This document shows, in pieces, positions 18,681 through 27,773 of a DNA stretch of 30,000 nt (position 1 is its first letter; every line of letters begins with the position of its first letter). Under the pieces are notes generated by a model. That model ran no database searches and was not told where the DNA came from. It saw only the letters and a program-made list of their open reading frames with translations. Where the stretch lies: contig CAUYUJ010005762.1 in assembly GCA_963575745.1 (NCBI GenBank), forward strand, positions 1-30,000, given 5' to 3'. A program made the translations under genes and the position numbers. This DNA comes from Prorocentrum cordatum (Eukaryota; Sar; Dinophyceae; Prorocentrales; Prorocentraceae).

Positions 18681-19019
18681 TCACGCAGGGGGACTCTCAG
18701 GCATTGGGGTTATGGTTCTGGGTTCCGCTTCAAGCACCGCGATATCCCGTTGGAGGGTTTTGCTGATTTGCCGCCAGACCTCGCCCAACAGCTCTGAGCG
18801 TCCGCTGTCGTCCAAACACGCACCGTAGCTGCGGACGAAGTTGGCTGCTTCGTCGCTGGTTCTGCCTCCCCGTGTCGAAGACGAGGGGACCAGCTCTCCT
18901 CCTTGCGGGGGGTAGAGCTCTCGACTCCTTGTCGTCGCGGGCACACCTGCGTGGAGCGTACTCTGGATGGGGTATTTATCAAGGGGGGGGTGATTAACCT
19001 CCCGACTGAGCTTGCACAC
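18681..19019 (-). CDS. Unrecognised minus-strand open frame, possibly a decayed exon or transposon fragment
   Basis: A 112-residue frame. Its C-terminal half (TSDEAANFVRSYGACLDD, then LGEVWRQISKTLQRDIAVLE) has ordinary amino-acid composition and a helix-like pattern, unlike the surrounding repeat-derived frames. Farther upstream on the same strand (about 19290-19150) another frame reads DPDTARQTYVDWCTICVN, which is also non-repetitive. The two are separated by a GGA/GGC tract (19020-19080). I do not recognise a family. The start at 19019 is only the first Met and may not be real. A decayed mobile-element gene or an exon of a host gene are both possible, and a chance frame cannot be excluded. 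Confidence 0.25.
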   Translation of the reverse strand: MCKLSREVNHPPLDKYPIQSTLHAGVPATTRSRELYPPQGGELVPSSSTRGGRTSDEAANFVRSYGACLDDSGRSELLGEVWRQISKTLQRDIAVLEAEPRTITPMPESPPA

Positions 19020-20560
19020 TCCTGCCCCCTCCGTCCTCCTCCCCCTCGTCCTCCTCCTCCTCTTCCTCCAGCCCCCCCTCCACCCGTGCCGACAGCACGT
19101 GCCCTACCCCACCAGCGGATCCAAGGGGTGGGGAGGGGGCGATTATTGCCCCATTCGGGGTAGGTTGGGTTTACGCAGATGGTGCACCAGTCGACGTAGG
19201 TCTGGCGGGCGGTGTCCGGGTCGCTGGTGGCAAAGGTCGAGGACCGCCTGCTGGAGCACCCCGTGCGGGGCTTGCGGCGATCCCGGGCGGGGACGACCTG
19301 CTCCGTGGGCGCCGCGGAGCCGGTCGCCTCCCTTGTGCTTCGCGGACCGCGCGAGCGAGAGGCCGGCCGAGAGAGGCCGCGGGAGCGGGCTGCCAGCCCC
19401 TGCCCCTCCGTGTCCCGTCGCGGGCGTCGGCCGCGGTCCGCGTCGCGCGGCCGCAGCGGGCTCTCCCGGCCGGCCGCGGAGGCAGCTCTGCCCCGTGCGC
19501 CTGCAGCTGTGGCCGTGGGTCCGCCGCAGCCCTTTCTCTCTTCCCCGCCCCCTCGCCTCCCTCTCTCTCTCTCTCTCTCCGTTCCGACCCCAGGCGCCCG
19601 ACAAGCCCTCAGGAAGGCTGCAAGAGGCCCCCGAGAGGCCCAGAGGATGCCCCCACGGGCCCCCCAAACGGCTCCCGAGAGGCAAAAGGCCCACCCGTGA
19701 ACTTTGTTTTTCCTCCGGGGGTCGGCAGAATAGCGCAAGCCACTTGAACACAGAGGAGGCCCGACCAAAAGAAACCTTCCACAAGAAGCCCAACCCTGAG
19801 ACCCCAGGACGTCCCCTGATTTCTGGCGTGGAAGCGTCACCCTTTCCACGGCAAGAGTATCGTCACCCAAGAAACCCATGGCACCCTGGAGGCAAGCAGG
19901 GTGCTTCTTGGCATGGGCCCCCAGTGTAAGCCACCCCTGGGGATCGGCTGTGGCGCCTGCTCCCTGGCCGCCCTCCGTGTGCGCTGGTGGGGCGCCGGGG
20001 GCCCGAGTCGCACCCGGCTCCCTCGCAGCTTTGGCTTGTGCAGCTGGCGGCATCGCAGTCGGCGAGGAACTCAAGTTTGGGGTGAACCAGTGCTGTGCTC
20101 GGTCCCCTGCTCGAGCCCTCCTTGCGCCGCGGGCGCCGCCCCCGCGCAGCCGTGTCCCGCTCCGCGAGCGCGCCTCTGCACTGGCCGTGCCCTCCTGGTG
20201 CGCTGGGTACCCTGGTGGCGGATCCCTGGCGCCTCTCCGTGCGGCGCTCGGGGGGCGGTGCCGGCCCAGTGGCACCAGGGAGAGCCGTGTGGTCTTGACC
20301 GTCTACGTTTGGGAGTGCGGTCCCTTCAGCACACCACTCAGCGTTTGTCACTTTGCAGTGTGCGATGTCTCGTACACCGTGCCGTCGACAGAGCTCGATC
20401 GCAATTAGCACTTTGCATCTGCTGCCCGCGCTTGAGGACCCTCGGCGCCGCCAGGTTTAAACAAAATGGTCTTGCCCCCCCCCGTGAGGTGTCATCGGTG
20501 TGAGAATCAGCTTGCTCTTAAGCGTCGGACTGTAATCTACCGTAAGCTTGTTCAGGTGTG
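19020..20560. other. GC-rich low-copy region, no supported gene
   Basis: It contains a TCC tract (19035-19080), a (CT)n run at about 19558-19580 and GC-rich DNA with GAGAGGCC-like phrases (19590-19690). Many overlapping frames are open on both strands, the longest being 521 residues on - (18710-20275), as expected at this GC content. At 20293-20408 the + frame ends with VCDVSYTVPSTELDRN, which has normal composition but no family I recognise. Confidence 0.4.
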
Positions 20561-21053
20561 TTAGCTTTCATGAAGATCGCCCACCGCGCTTTCTATTCCT
20601 GAGTCGATGCCGACCGACTTCAGCCATCTCGCCCAGCTCAGTCCAGTCAGACCTGCATCAGCCCAGCTCCGTCCAGCACGGGGCTCGTGCTCTCTGCGGG
20701 TCTGGTCTGTGCCAACATCGGGCACTGTGGCCGTTCCCCTTGGCCTGGGGTACAGTCGGGGCGCTGAAAAAGGGAGCCTTTTCGTTGGGGAGGGGCTCGG
20801 TGTTCCTTAGTTGTTCCACCCCTTGCCTAAGGTTTTCCTTACGTTTTTCGATGGGAAATCGAAGTCTAACTTGCGGAAAAAGGGACCTCGTTCCTGACTT
20901 AGTGTTCGTCAGGGTTTGACTTGTGGAAAGAAGGACCTCGTTCCTTTTTCAGGGTTCATCAGGCCAACGCCCCTGTGCCCGTCACGTCCAGCACTTCTTG
21001 CTTGGCGTAGCGCGTCGCTTCGGAGCTCGCGCCCAGCGTTTTGCAGGATTTCG
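20561..21053. other. Low-copy DNA with a 50-bp tandem duplication
   Basis: The word GGACCTCGTTCCT occurs at 20883 and 20933, within two diverged copies of a 50-bp unit that also share CTTGYGGAAARA and AGGGTTYATCAGG-like phrases (about 20865-20965). GC-rich low-copy sequence lies on either side. Confidence 0.6.
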
Positions 21054-21075
21054 CAGGCGCGCGCGCGCGCGCCTG
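21054..21075. repeat. 22-bp perfect palindrome of alternating GC
   Basis: CAGG, then alternating CG dinucleotides, then CCTG. The segment equals its own reverse complement. Alternating GC of this length is a candidate for left-handed DNA or a cruciform (inference). A partial copy of the arm, GGCGCGCCTG, follows at once. Confidence 0.85.
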
Positions 21076-21170
21076 GCGCGCCTGCGTGGGCCTCGCCCGC
21101 GCGCGTTTGCTGCCAGGGCGCGGGTCGCGCCGTGGGCCCTGGCCAGGCGTTCCGCCACGGCGCCGCGCCC

Positions 21171-21382
21171 TCCTCCTCCGCCTCCTCCTCCTCCTCCTCC
21201 TCCTCCTCCTCCTCCTCCTCCTCCTCCTCCTCCTCCTCCCCCTCCCCCTCCCCCTTTCCCTCCTCCTCCTCCTCCTCCTCCTCTCCTCCTCCTCCTCCTC
21301 CTCCTCCTCCTCCTCCCCCTCCCCCTCCCCCTTTCCCTCCTCCTCCTCCTCCTCCTCCTCCTCCTCCTCCTCCTCCTCCGCC
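21171..21382. repeat. (TCC)n microsatellite with a ~77-bp internal duplication
   Basis: Pure TCC from about 21171 to 21238. Then CCCCCTCCCCCTTTCCC appears twice (the TTTCCC near 21254 and again near 21331), each followed by TCC runs. Expansion and segmental duplication both acted here. Very long Pro, Ser, Glu or Gly frames are repeat products. Confidence 0.93.
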
Positions 21383-22570
21383 TCCGCCCGGGCCGTGGCA
21401 CACCTCGGCGGCGAGCGAGGGGCGGAAGTGAGCAGGAGACGGCCCTCTCAGAAGGCGGTGGGCCTTCTCAGAAGCCCCCGCGCCCTCTGAGGAGTCTTCC
21501 GTGCCTTCGGGGAGGGCTCAGAAAACTTCTCGGGAGGCGGGGGGGCTTCCGAGCCTTCTCAGAAGGGCCCCCCCCCCCCTGCTCACTTCCCCCCCCCGGG
21601 CGTGCCGCCGAGCTCTTCCACGGCGCCGCGCCCTGCCCTGGGCCGCTTTGCCCTCGGCCTGCCCCAGCGCGGGCCCGGGCCGTGGCACACCTCGGCGGCG
21701 AGCGAGGGGGGGACGTGAGAAGGAGGAGGCCCTCCCAGCAGGCGGCGGGACTCCTCGGAGGCCCTCGCGCCCTCTCTGAGTGGCGTCTTCGGGGTCTTCG
21801 GGGAAGGCTCGGGGACACTTCTCAGAAGGCTGGGTGCCTTCCGAGCCCTCTGAGAAGGCCCGCCCCTCCCCGCTTCCACCCCGCGCTCGCCGCCAAAAAT
21901 ATAGGGTCCAGGATCGGGCCAGATCGCCCCAGGTTGTCCCAGACCGCCCTCCGAGCGTTCCGGAGCGCTCTAGAGCGGTCGCGGCGCTCTGCACATCTTC
22001 CAGGACAGCCGGAGCTCAGAAGCCGATTTGTCCTGGTCCGATGCTGCCCCGATCTTGGCGTCGTCTTCTGCTGCGTCTCCGCGGTCCAGCTGTGGCCTGC
22101 CGTCTCTGCGGTCAGCGGTGGCGCGCCGGGTGGCACTCCGAGGGGGCACGCCTCGTCGGAACTCGGCGGGGCTTCCCAGAAGTCCTCGCGCCTGCGGGCC
22201 ACGTCGGGTGAGCCAGGCCAAGTCTGCTGGCGACCAGGATGGCGCTTCGTTCGGCGGGGTACCGCCGAAATCTGGTCGCCAGAGACCTCCCCAGGAGCAA
22301 GCTGGAGCCGCCGAATTTTGAGAACAGGCCTGCAATTGAAGCGTGCCCACCAGGCGAATCCTCCCCCGCCCTTGGCCCTTCTCAGCGGCGCGCCCCGGGG
22401 CTGGAAGCGAGAGGCGGGAGTGGGCAGTCCTTCTCAGAAGGCGGCGGGGCTTCTCAGAAGCCCTCGCGCCTTCTGAGACGCCGCCCGTGTCTTCGGAGAA
22501 GGCCCAGAAAGCTTCTCAGAAGGCCGTGGCCTTCTGAGCCTTCCGAGCCTTCCCTGAGATCCCGCGTTTC
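21383..22570. repeat. Tandem GC-rich ~290-bp family carrying CTTCTCAGAAG
   Basis: A unit beginning CCGGGCCGTGGCACACCTCG occurs near 21387 and again near 21675, with strong similarity for at least 100 bp. Diverged copies of the inner part, GGCGGGGCTTCTCAGAAG and CCTCGCGCC, lie near 22165 and 22445. The imperfect palindrome CTTCTCAGAAG, or a one-base variant, is found near 21465, 21558, 21820, 22431, 22452 and 22515. The phrase CCACGGCGCCGCGCCCT also precedes the TCC array at about 21155 and recurs at about 21617, so the TCC expansion may have occurred inside one copy. A 517-residue + frame (20923-22476) crosses all this but changes character with each repeat and is not called. Confidence 0.7.
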
Positions 22571-22871
22571 AAAATACTGGCAACATCGCGAAACATCACG
22601 ACTGGAGCCCTAGACCCCACATTTCTACATCATTTTACATTTTTCGAGCCAGATCGATCTGTGATGGTCCCGGGGTCCGAAAACCGGCGAAAACGCCCGG
22701 TGTGAGTAAAATTGCAACGCATGGATCTCACGGTTTTGAGCTTTCTGAGAAGACTCGGACGGGGCTAGGACGAGGAGAACTCCGCTCCAGGGCGTTCCGG
22801 AACGCTCTGCATCGGCTGCGGCGCCCGAGACATCATCCAGCCCCGCCGATGATCAGAGATTTCCGATTGAT
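22571..22871. other. Low-copy DNA with a diverged palindromic phrase
   Basis: Moderately AT-rich at first (22610-22660). GCGTTCCGGAACGC at 22792-22805 is a perfect 14-bp palindrome. The surrounding ~50 bp resembles 21953-22010 (CGTTCCGGAGCGCTCT, then GCGGCGCTCTG and ACATCTTCCAG against GCGGCGCCCGA and ACATCATCCAG). No gene is seen. Confidence 0.5.
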
Positions 22872-23333
22872 TCAGGAGGGAAGAACACACACAGACACAA
22901 TTCATCGTCGACTCCCAGGAAGATGGGAAACTATGGGAAGTGCCAGGGGGGGGGGACGACGAACACCCAGAACATATGGGGGAGTATGGATCATCCTGGG
23001 ATTTGTGTCTGCTTACTTCTGTGTCCCTGGGCTCCTTGATAGATATTCAGGCGATCGCAAACATGGATCAAGGGGACGTGGATTAGCGGCTGTTCCCGTT
23101 TCCATGGGAAACCACGGACTCCCGCCGCCGAGCGAGGCGGCACCCGCCGCATTTTGGGGAGGGCACCTCCCCCGATCCATGTATTTGGCGACCGGGCGCC
23201 AAATCATGGATCGCTAATCCATGTTTGCGCGCCCCCGAGGTCAGGAGGGGAAAAACACAGACACAAACTCTGGGAAGTGTGGGGGGGGAAAGACGAACAC
23301 CCAGAAACTAATTGGAAAATATATGGGGAATCC
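22872..23333. repeat. Nested inverted-repeat element between ~100-bp direct repeats
   Basis: Direct repeats: 22872-22992 and 23241-23333 share TCAGGAGGG, ACACAGACACAA, GGGAAGTG, a G tract and GACGAACACCCAGAA, offset by about 369 bp. Between them are inverted pairs. GCAAACATGGAT at 23057-23068 pairs with 23217-23228. GGATTAGCG at 23080-23088 pairs with 23212-23220. An inner hairpin pairs 23174-23190 with 23197-23212 over about 16 bp with one bulge and a 6-nt loop. The arrangement resembles a small non-autonomous mobile element, but no family is recognised and no coding capacity is present. Confidence 0.7.
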
Positions 23334-23730
23334 TCCTACAGTCGGGGCCTTGACCTAAGGAACGATAAATAAGGAACGAAGCCCCTTTGTATCCCAAGGG
23401 ATAACGCATAAGGAACGATACATAACACATAGCACATAAGGACCTGTAACTAACTAACGCACGCAAAATTTCAGGAACGACCGAGCCCCTCTTGAAAAGT
23501 AAGCGCTCCTTATTCAGGCCGCTGTATGTATTTGTGCGTGTATCTGCTCGTGTGTCCCGGGGCCCCTTCGTCGATGCCGCCTTCGTCCTTTCTGCTTCCC
23601 CGCGGGGCGCGCCGCCGAGCCCCGGATGCGGCCGAGGCCGGGGCGCAGGAGGGGCGCCCGACGCGCGCGCGGGGCGAGGCGTGGAGAGCCCCCAAGAGGC
23701 TGCTGCGGGACGGCCCCGGCGCGTGGAGGG
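23334..23730. other. Low-copy DNA with short AAGGAACGA repeats
   Basis: AAGGAACGA occurs three times between 23358 and 23425, with looser relatives to 23480. GC-rich DNA follows. No supported gene. Confidence 0.5.
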
Positions 23731-23905
23731 CTTCTCCGAAGGGCCTCGGCGACCCGTCCTCCTCCTCCTCCTCCTCCTCCTCCTCCTCCTCCCTCCTCCC
23801 TCCTCCTCCCCCTCCTCCCCCTCCTCCTCCTCCTCCTCCTCCTCCCCCTCCTCCCCCTCCCCCTCCCCCTCCCCCTCCCCCTCTTCTACCTCCTTCTCCT
23901 CGGGT
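23731..23905. repeat. TCC/CCCT microsatellite with conserved upstream flank, copy 1
   Basis: The 30-bp flank at 23731-23760 (TTCTCCGAAGGGC and CGGCGACCCGTCCT) differs at only two positions from the one at 24683-24712. TCC, CTCCCC and CCCCTC runs follow, ending in a CTTCTACCTCCTTCTCC-type edge. Confidence 0.9.
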
Positions 23906-24682
23906 CGCCTACGGCCCCAAGGGAAGCCGTGCACCCCAGCGGTACACGGGATGCCCCAAGAGGGCCACAAGTTGCCTCCAGTCTTCGCCAGTGCACAGGG
24001 GACCCAAGAGGTCATGCGGGAAGGAAATTCGGAGAGGCGCGTGGCAGAGTACGTATTCGAGGTGGTTGATTGCATGCCACGGGGCGCTTGGTCCGCAAGC
24101 ATGCTGGCGATTTCGATTGTGTGGGGACCCGCGCCAAAAGCGCGAGGAGAAAATGAGAACCTCCAAGGGTGCTGCAAGGGGGCACACCACAGATCCGCGG
24201 ACGACCTCTATGTAACGTGCCGCGCTGGCGTCTCCCGAGGCGTCGTCGATCCTCGACCCAGGAATGGTACGGCGCATACATGGCTTCTCGGCCACCGACG
24301 TCCGCTTCTACTTGCGCAAGTGTTTTTGCACCGCTGTTCCGCTTCCGTGTCACGGGCATGTCCCTCGCTGGGCAAGTCCAGGGCTTCCGTGCCGAGCCCG
24401 GCTTGCAGTGTGAGGCTGCGTGGGTTTGGCAGTCAAGCAGGCGTGATGTGGTTCTCTGCGAGTTCAACAACAGATACATAGCTTCTCGGCCTCTCAGGGC
24501 CGAACTGCTAAGCACGACGAGGAGCGGGGCCAGATGGGAGCCCGAGCACGCTGCGGTGCGCGGGCGCCGCCCTCTCGCCACGTGGTTGTGCCTGCCGCCT
24601 GGCACCGCTCGGACGTGTGCCTTTTTGTCTCGGCGGGGGCCATCGAGGAGCATCTTGGGCCCATCCAGAGGACCCAAGAGGG
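23906..24682. other. Low-copy segment between the two TCC arrays
   Basis: Non-repetitive apart from an 18-bp phrase, ATACATRGCTTCTCGGCC, at 24276-24293 and 24474-24491. Long frames are open on + (24169-25353) and - (24012-25298) but end in the microsatellite. No domain is recognised, so no gene is called. Confidence 0.4.
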
Positions 24683-24895
24683 TTTCTCCGAAGGGCTTCG
24701 GCGACCCGTCCTCCTCCTCCTCCTCCTCCTCCTCCTCTACCTCCTCTCCTCCTCCTCCCTCCTCCTCCTCCTCCTCCTCCTCCTCCTCTCCCCCTCCCCT
24801 CCCCTCCTCCCCCTTCCCCTCCTCCCTCCCCCTTCCCCTCCTCCTCCTCCTCCTCCTCCTCCTCCTCCTCCTCCTCCTCCTCCTCCTCCTCGATG
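24683..24895. repeat. TCC microsatellite with conserved upstream flank, copy 2
   Basis: The same 30-bp flank as copy 1 leads into TCC, CTACC and CCCCTT blocks. A pure TCC run of about 55 bp lies at 24838-24892. Confidence 0.92.
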
Positions 24896-25310
24896 CGCAC
24901 GAAGTCGACAACTGCGCGGGGAATGGGCGCCCGAGCGATGGCGAGGCTGTGGCGTGCTCCTTTCTCTCTTCGCGGGCCCCGGCCGCGGCCGCGCCCCCCC
25001 CCGCCCCGCGTGCGCGCCTCGGCGGGCCCGCGGGAGCGCCGGCAGTTGCCCATGGACCACACCCGTCGTGCTCGTGCCGCCTCGGTCCCTCCCCTCCTGC
25101 CTCCCTCCTCCCTCCCTCCTGCCTCTCCCCCTTCCTCCTCCCCCTCTCTCCCCCCCTCCTCTCCTCCCTCAACATCCCTCCCTCCCTCCTCCCTCTCTCC
25201 CTCACTATCCCTCCCTCACTCTCCTCCCTCGCTCCCTCCCCCTTCCTCCCTTCTCCTCCCTCCCTCCTCCCTCCCTCCCTCCTCCCTCCCTCCGTCATCC
25301 CTCCTCCTTC
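24896..25310. other. GC-rich spacer and CCT/CCCT polypyrimidine tract
   Basis: About 24896-25090 is GC-rich low-copy DNA. About 25091-25310 is nearly pure pyrimidine with CCTCCCTCC repeats. No gene. Confidence 0.75.
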
Positions 25311-26259
25311 TGTACCGCTGGGCAGGCTGGCATATAACTACTGGCCTAAGTGATTAAATTCGAGGCTCCCTCTTTGGGCCCCCCCAAAGGGGGCGGATCT
25401 CAGACGGCGCTGCCGAGCATGGCGCTGCCTCTTGCCGAGTCGATCCGATCCTGCCTCCTCCCTCCTCCCTCCTCCCTCCGCCCTCCTTCCTCCTCCCTCC
25501 TCCTCCTTCCCAGGCCACCGCCAGCTCGATGGATCCTTGGGTGCAAGTGCCATGTACCTGCGATTTCCTTTGCCGGGCAGGCCTCATACGCGATAACCCC
25601 CCCGCGCCGCGCCATCGCCACGGTGCGTGGTGCGAGGGCCATACGTGCAGATCGTGCGGAGCAGGCTTGGCATCGACGAGGCAGGTCAGCCCGCAGCAGT
25701 ACAGTAGCGTTGCTACGAGTGGTCGAAACTACAAAGCTACCTGCCGGATACCATCGCAGCGGTCCGAGAGTAGCCTCAGGAGCCAGGGCTTGGGGTGATC
25801 GCAGCAGACAGCCATCCAGAGGAAAACGTCAACCGTGGCAGGGGTGGCAACCATCCCAGTACAAAAATGCGGGAATGTCCAGCATGGAGTTTTCACAATG
25901 CGTGTGAGGCCACACAGCGCAGCAACTGCGTCCACAGCGACAGGGGCAGCAAAGACAAGGACACTGACAAGGACGAGGGCCACAAGCTATTCCTGCCGTG
26001 GGTGAAGGCCGAAACAGGACGACGAGGTGGTAACCAGTCCGTATCCCAAACACCGACACTTGCAGCACATGGCATGATCGCGAAAATCTCCCCGTGCTTA
26101 CCAGAGCGCTGGCAGGAGCCCCTGGGGGAGCCCCAGCACGTCGGCAAGTACCACAAGGCCTCGGGCACTACGCTGGTAGGCCTGGAAAGGCAGGCCATAT
26201 GCAACCATGAACTAATGGACGCATTGAGGGTCGAATGCAGTGAGTCACCACCCACCAAC
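25311..26259. other. Low-copy region with an uncertain long + open frame
   Basis: A short CCTCC tract lies at 25452-25512; the rest is non-repetitive. A + frame of 331 residues runs 25795-26790. Its first part, including MRECPAWSFHNACEATQ, has normal composition. However, it passes straight through the inverted-repeat element at 26260-26397 and a GGA tract at 26632-26650, and no domain is recognised. I treat it as unproven; a frame on - (25893-26273) is equally plausible. Confidence 0.3.
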
Positions 26260-26397
26260 CCACCCCAACCCAACCCGAAGGCTCAGATTTACCCTCGATT
26301 TCCAGTGGGGGGGGGGTCGGGAAACATAGAAAAAACACGTGTGGAACCCTTACCCCCCCCAACCCGAAATTCGGGTCTTCGGGTTGGGTTGGGGTGG
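26260..26397. repeat. 138-bp element with 21-bp perfect terminal inverted repeats that are G-quadruplex motifs
   Basis: The left arm (26260-26280, CCACCCCAACCC... to CCCGAAG) is the exact reverse complement of the right arm (26377-26397, CTTCGGG... to GGGGTGG). C tracts at 26259-26261, 26263-26266, 26269-26271 and 26274-26276 give a G4 motif on the - strand. G tracts at 26373-26375 and onward (GGG, GGG, GGG, GGGG with 5-, 2- and 2-nt loops) give one on the + strand. An inner short inverted repeat, ACCCGAA/TTCGGGT, lies just inside the right arm. No coding capacity. Confidence 0.88.
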
Positions 26398-26980
26398 TCT
26401 GGTAGGCAGTCAGTGAGGTGCTGTACCAACTCATGTTTTCAATATCTGCCTCCAGAGCTTCGAAGCAGGCGGGCTGTGTCCCCGGGGCACGCACGAGGCT
26501 CGCCGACCCGATCACTGTTTCTGCACGCGGGCGCGGAACAGCATGTGGCAGCACGTTTCCCACACGTGGAGATATTTCACGAATCATTCAGACGAGCAGG
26601 AGAGCTACTTGAGCATCCCAAGGAGCTGGCGGAGGAGGAGGAGGAGGAGCAAGGGGGGCGCAAGCACGCCCCGTTTGCGCAATCTCAGAAAGCTTGCGCC
26701 TCTCGCAACATGGACGAGGACGCGGGTGATGGCGGTGCCGACAGCCTGGTCGCACCTTTCGACCGCGGGGGCTCAGTCCCACATCGCTAGGCGCACCAGG
26801 GCCAGCACCGCAGACAGCTCACCCGCGCCGAAGCTCAGCCGTTGAGCGCGGGCTCAGCAGGGATGGGCACGGATTCAATCGCGCCAGGGTTGCGTGCAGC
26901 CATCGAGAACTCCCAGCCGGCGACGTTCGAACAAGTGTTATGCACAGTATTCATAACCAGATCGCCAGCGTCAAGCAGGA
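26398..26980. other. Low-copy region with short GGA tract
   Basis: Non-repetitive apart from (GGA)n at about 26632-26650. No RNA gene or recognisable protein is seen. Confidence 0.4.
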
Positions 26981-27044
26981 GAGAGAGAGAGGGACATGTA
27001 ATAGAGAGAGAGAGAGAGAAATCTATATATACATATATATGTAT

Positions 27045-27080
<36 letters not shown>

Positions 27081-27172
27081 GGAGAGAGAGAAAGAGAGAG
27101 AAAGAGAGGGAGAGAGAGAGAGAGAGAGAGAGAAAAAAAAAAGGAGAGAGAGAGAGAGGAAAATAAATAGAG
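26981..27172. repeat. Compound GA/AT microsatellite, second copy of the type
   Basis: GAGA runs on both sides of an AT core. The core contains TATACATATATATGTATA at 27028-27045, a perfect 18-bp palindrome. A short A run lies near 27133-27142. The structure parallels 16866-17155. Confidence 0.95.
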
Positions 27173-27687
27173 ACGGACGTGGCCACATTCAAGAAACAGA
27201 TCCCGAGCATCCAATGCACCCCCAACGGCAGATGTAAGAAGGATCAGCCCGCGACTCCGGGGCAGCATGAGGCAGGCAGTGGCAGATTAGCACCAGCCTG
27301 CGCAGCGGGATCACAGGTGGGCGGGGCCAGATACAAGTTGCCGAGACGCCCCAGCGGACAGGTCCCTTTTAAGCAGGCCAAGACCGGAGAGGGTTGAGCA
27401 GGCGTCGCGTGCATGTTGACACCGCGGCCAGAGGTCACGAGGAGGATGACGTGGCCACCCCTCAGTTATGGAACACTGTGCGTGCAGATGCTGCGCCAGG
27501 AGGTTGCAAGTATCGGGGGCAGGGGTGTGCGCCGGCGCTGCAGTGCTGGCGAGATCCGTAGCTGTCGCTTTCCTTGGCCGCGCGGCGGGCCCTCTTCCTG
27601 GCCGGCGCGCGTCGGGCCCGCCGTGGAAGCAGCCGTTTTGGCGACGGCGCGGCTGGTGCAAACCGCAGTTCATTATGCCCGCAAACC
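27173..27687. other. Low-copy GC-rich region
   Basis: No repeat and no convincing gene. Frames on both strands run into the GGA tract. Confidence 0.35.
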
Positions 27688-27773
27688 GGAGGAGGAGGAG
27701 GAGGAGGAGGAGGAGGAGGAGGAGGAGGAGGAGGAGGAGGAGGAGGAGGAGGAGGAGGAGGAGGAGGAGGAGG
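27688..27773. repeat. Near-perfect (GGA)28 microsatellite
   Basis: About 86 bp of uninterrupted GGA, the cleanest trinucleotide tract in the window, suggesting recent expansion. It is read as poly-Glu, poly-Gly or poly-Arg on + and poly-Leu, poly-Ser or poly-Pro on -. Confidence 0.97.

Noticed and set aside
18710-20275. 521-residue minus-strand open frame
   Set aside because: It spans GC-rich DNA where stops are rare, changes composition abruptly several times, crosses GGA and CT tracts, and overlaps equally long frames on the other strand.
20923-22476. 517-residue plus-strand open frame with poly-Pro and poly-Leu
   Set aside because: It is built from a TCC microsatellite and a GC-rich tandem family; similar frames are open in the other phases and on the minus strand.
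26377-26397. Telomere-like GGGTTGGGTTGGGG
   Set aside because: Dinoflagellate telomeres are expected to be TTTAGGG. Here the motif is one arm of a 21-bp inverted repeat and is not an extended array.
25795-26790. 331-residue plus-strand open frame as a gene
   Set aside because: It runs uninterrupted through an inverted-repeat element and a GGA tract and has no recognised domain; kept only as a note in the region entry.
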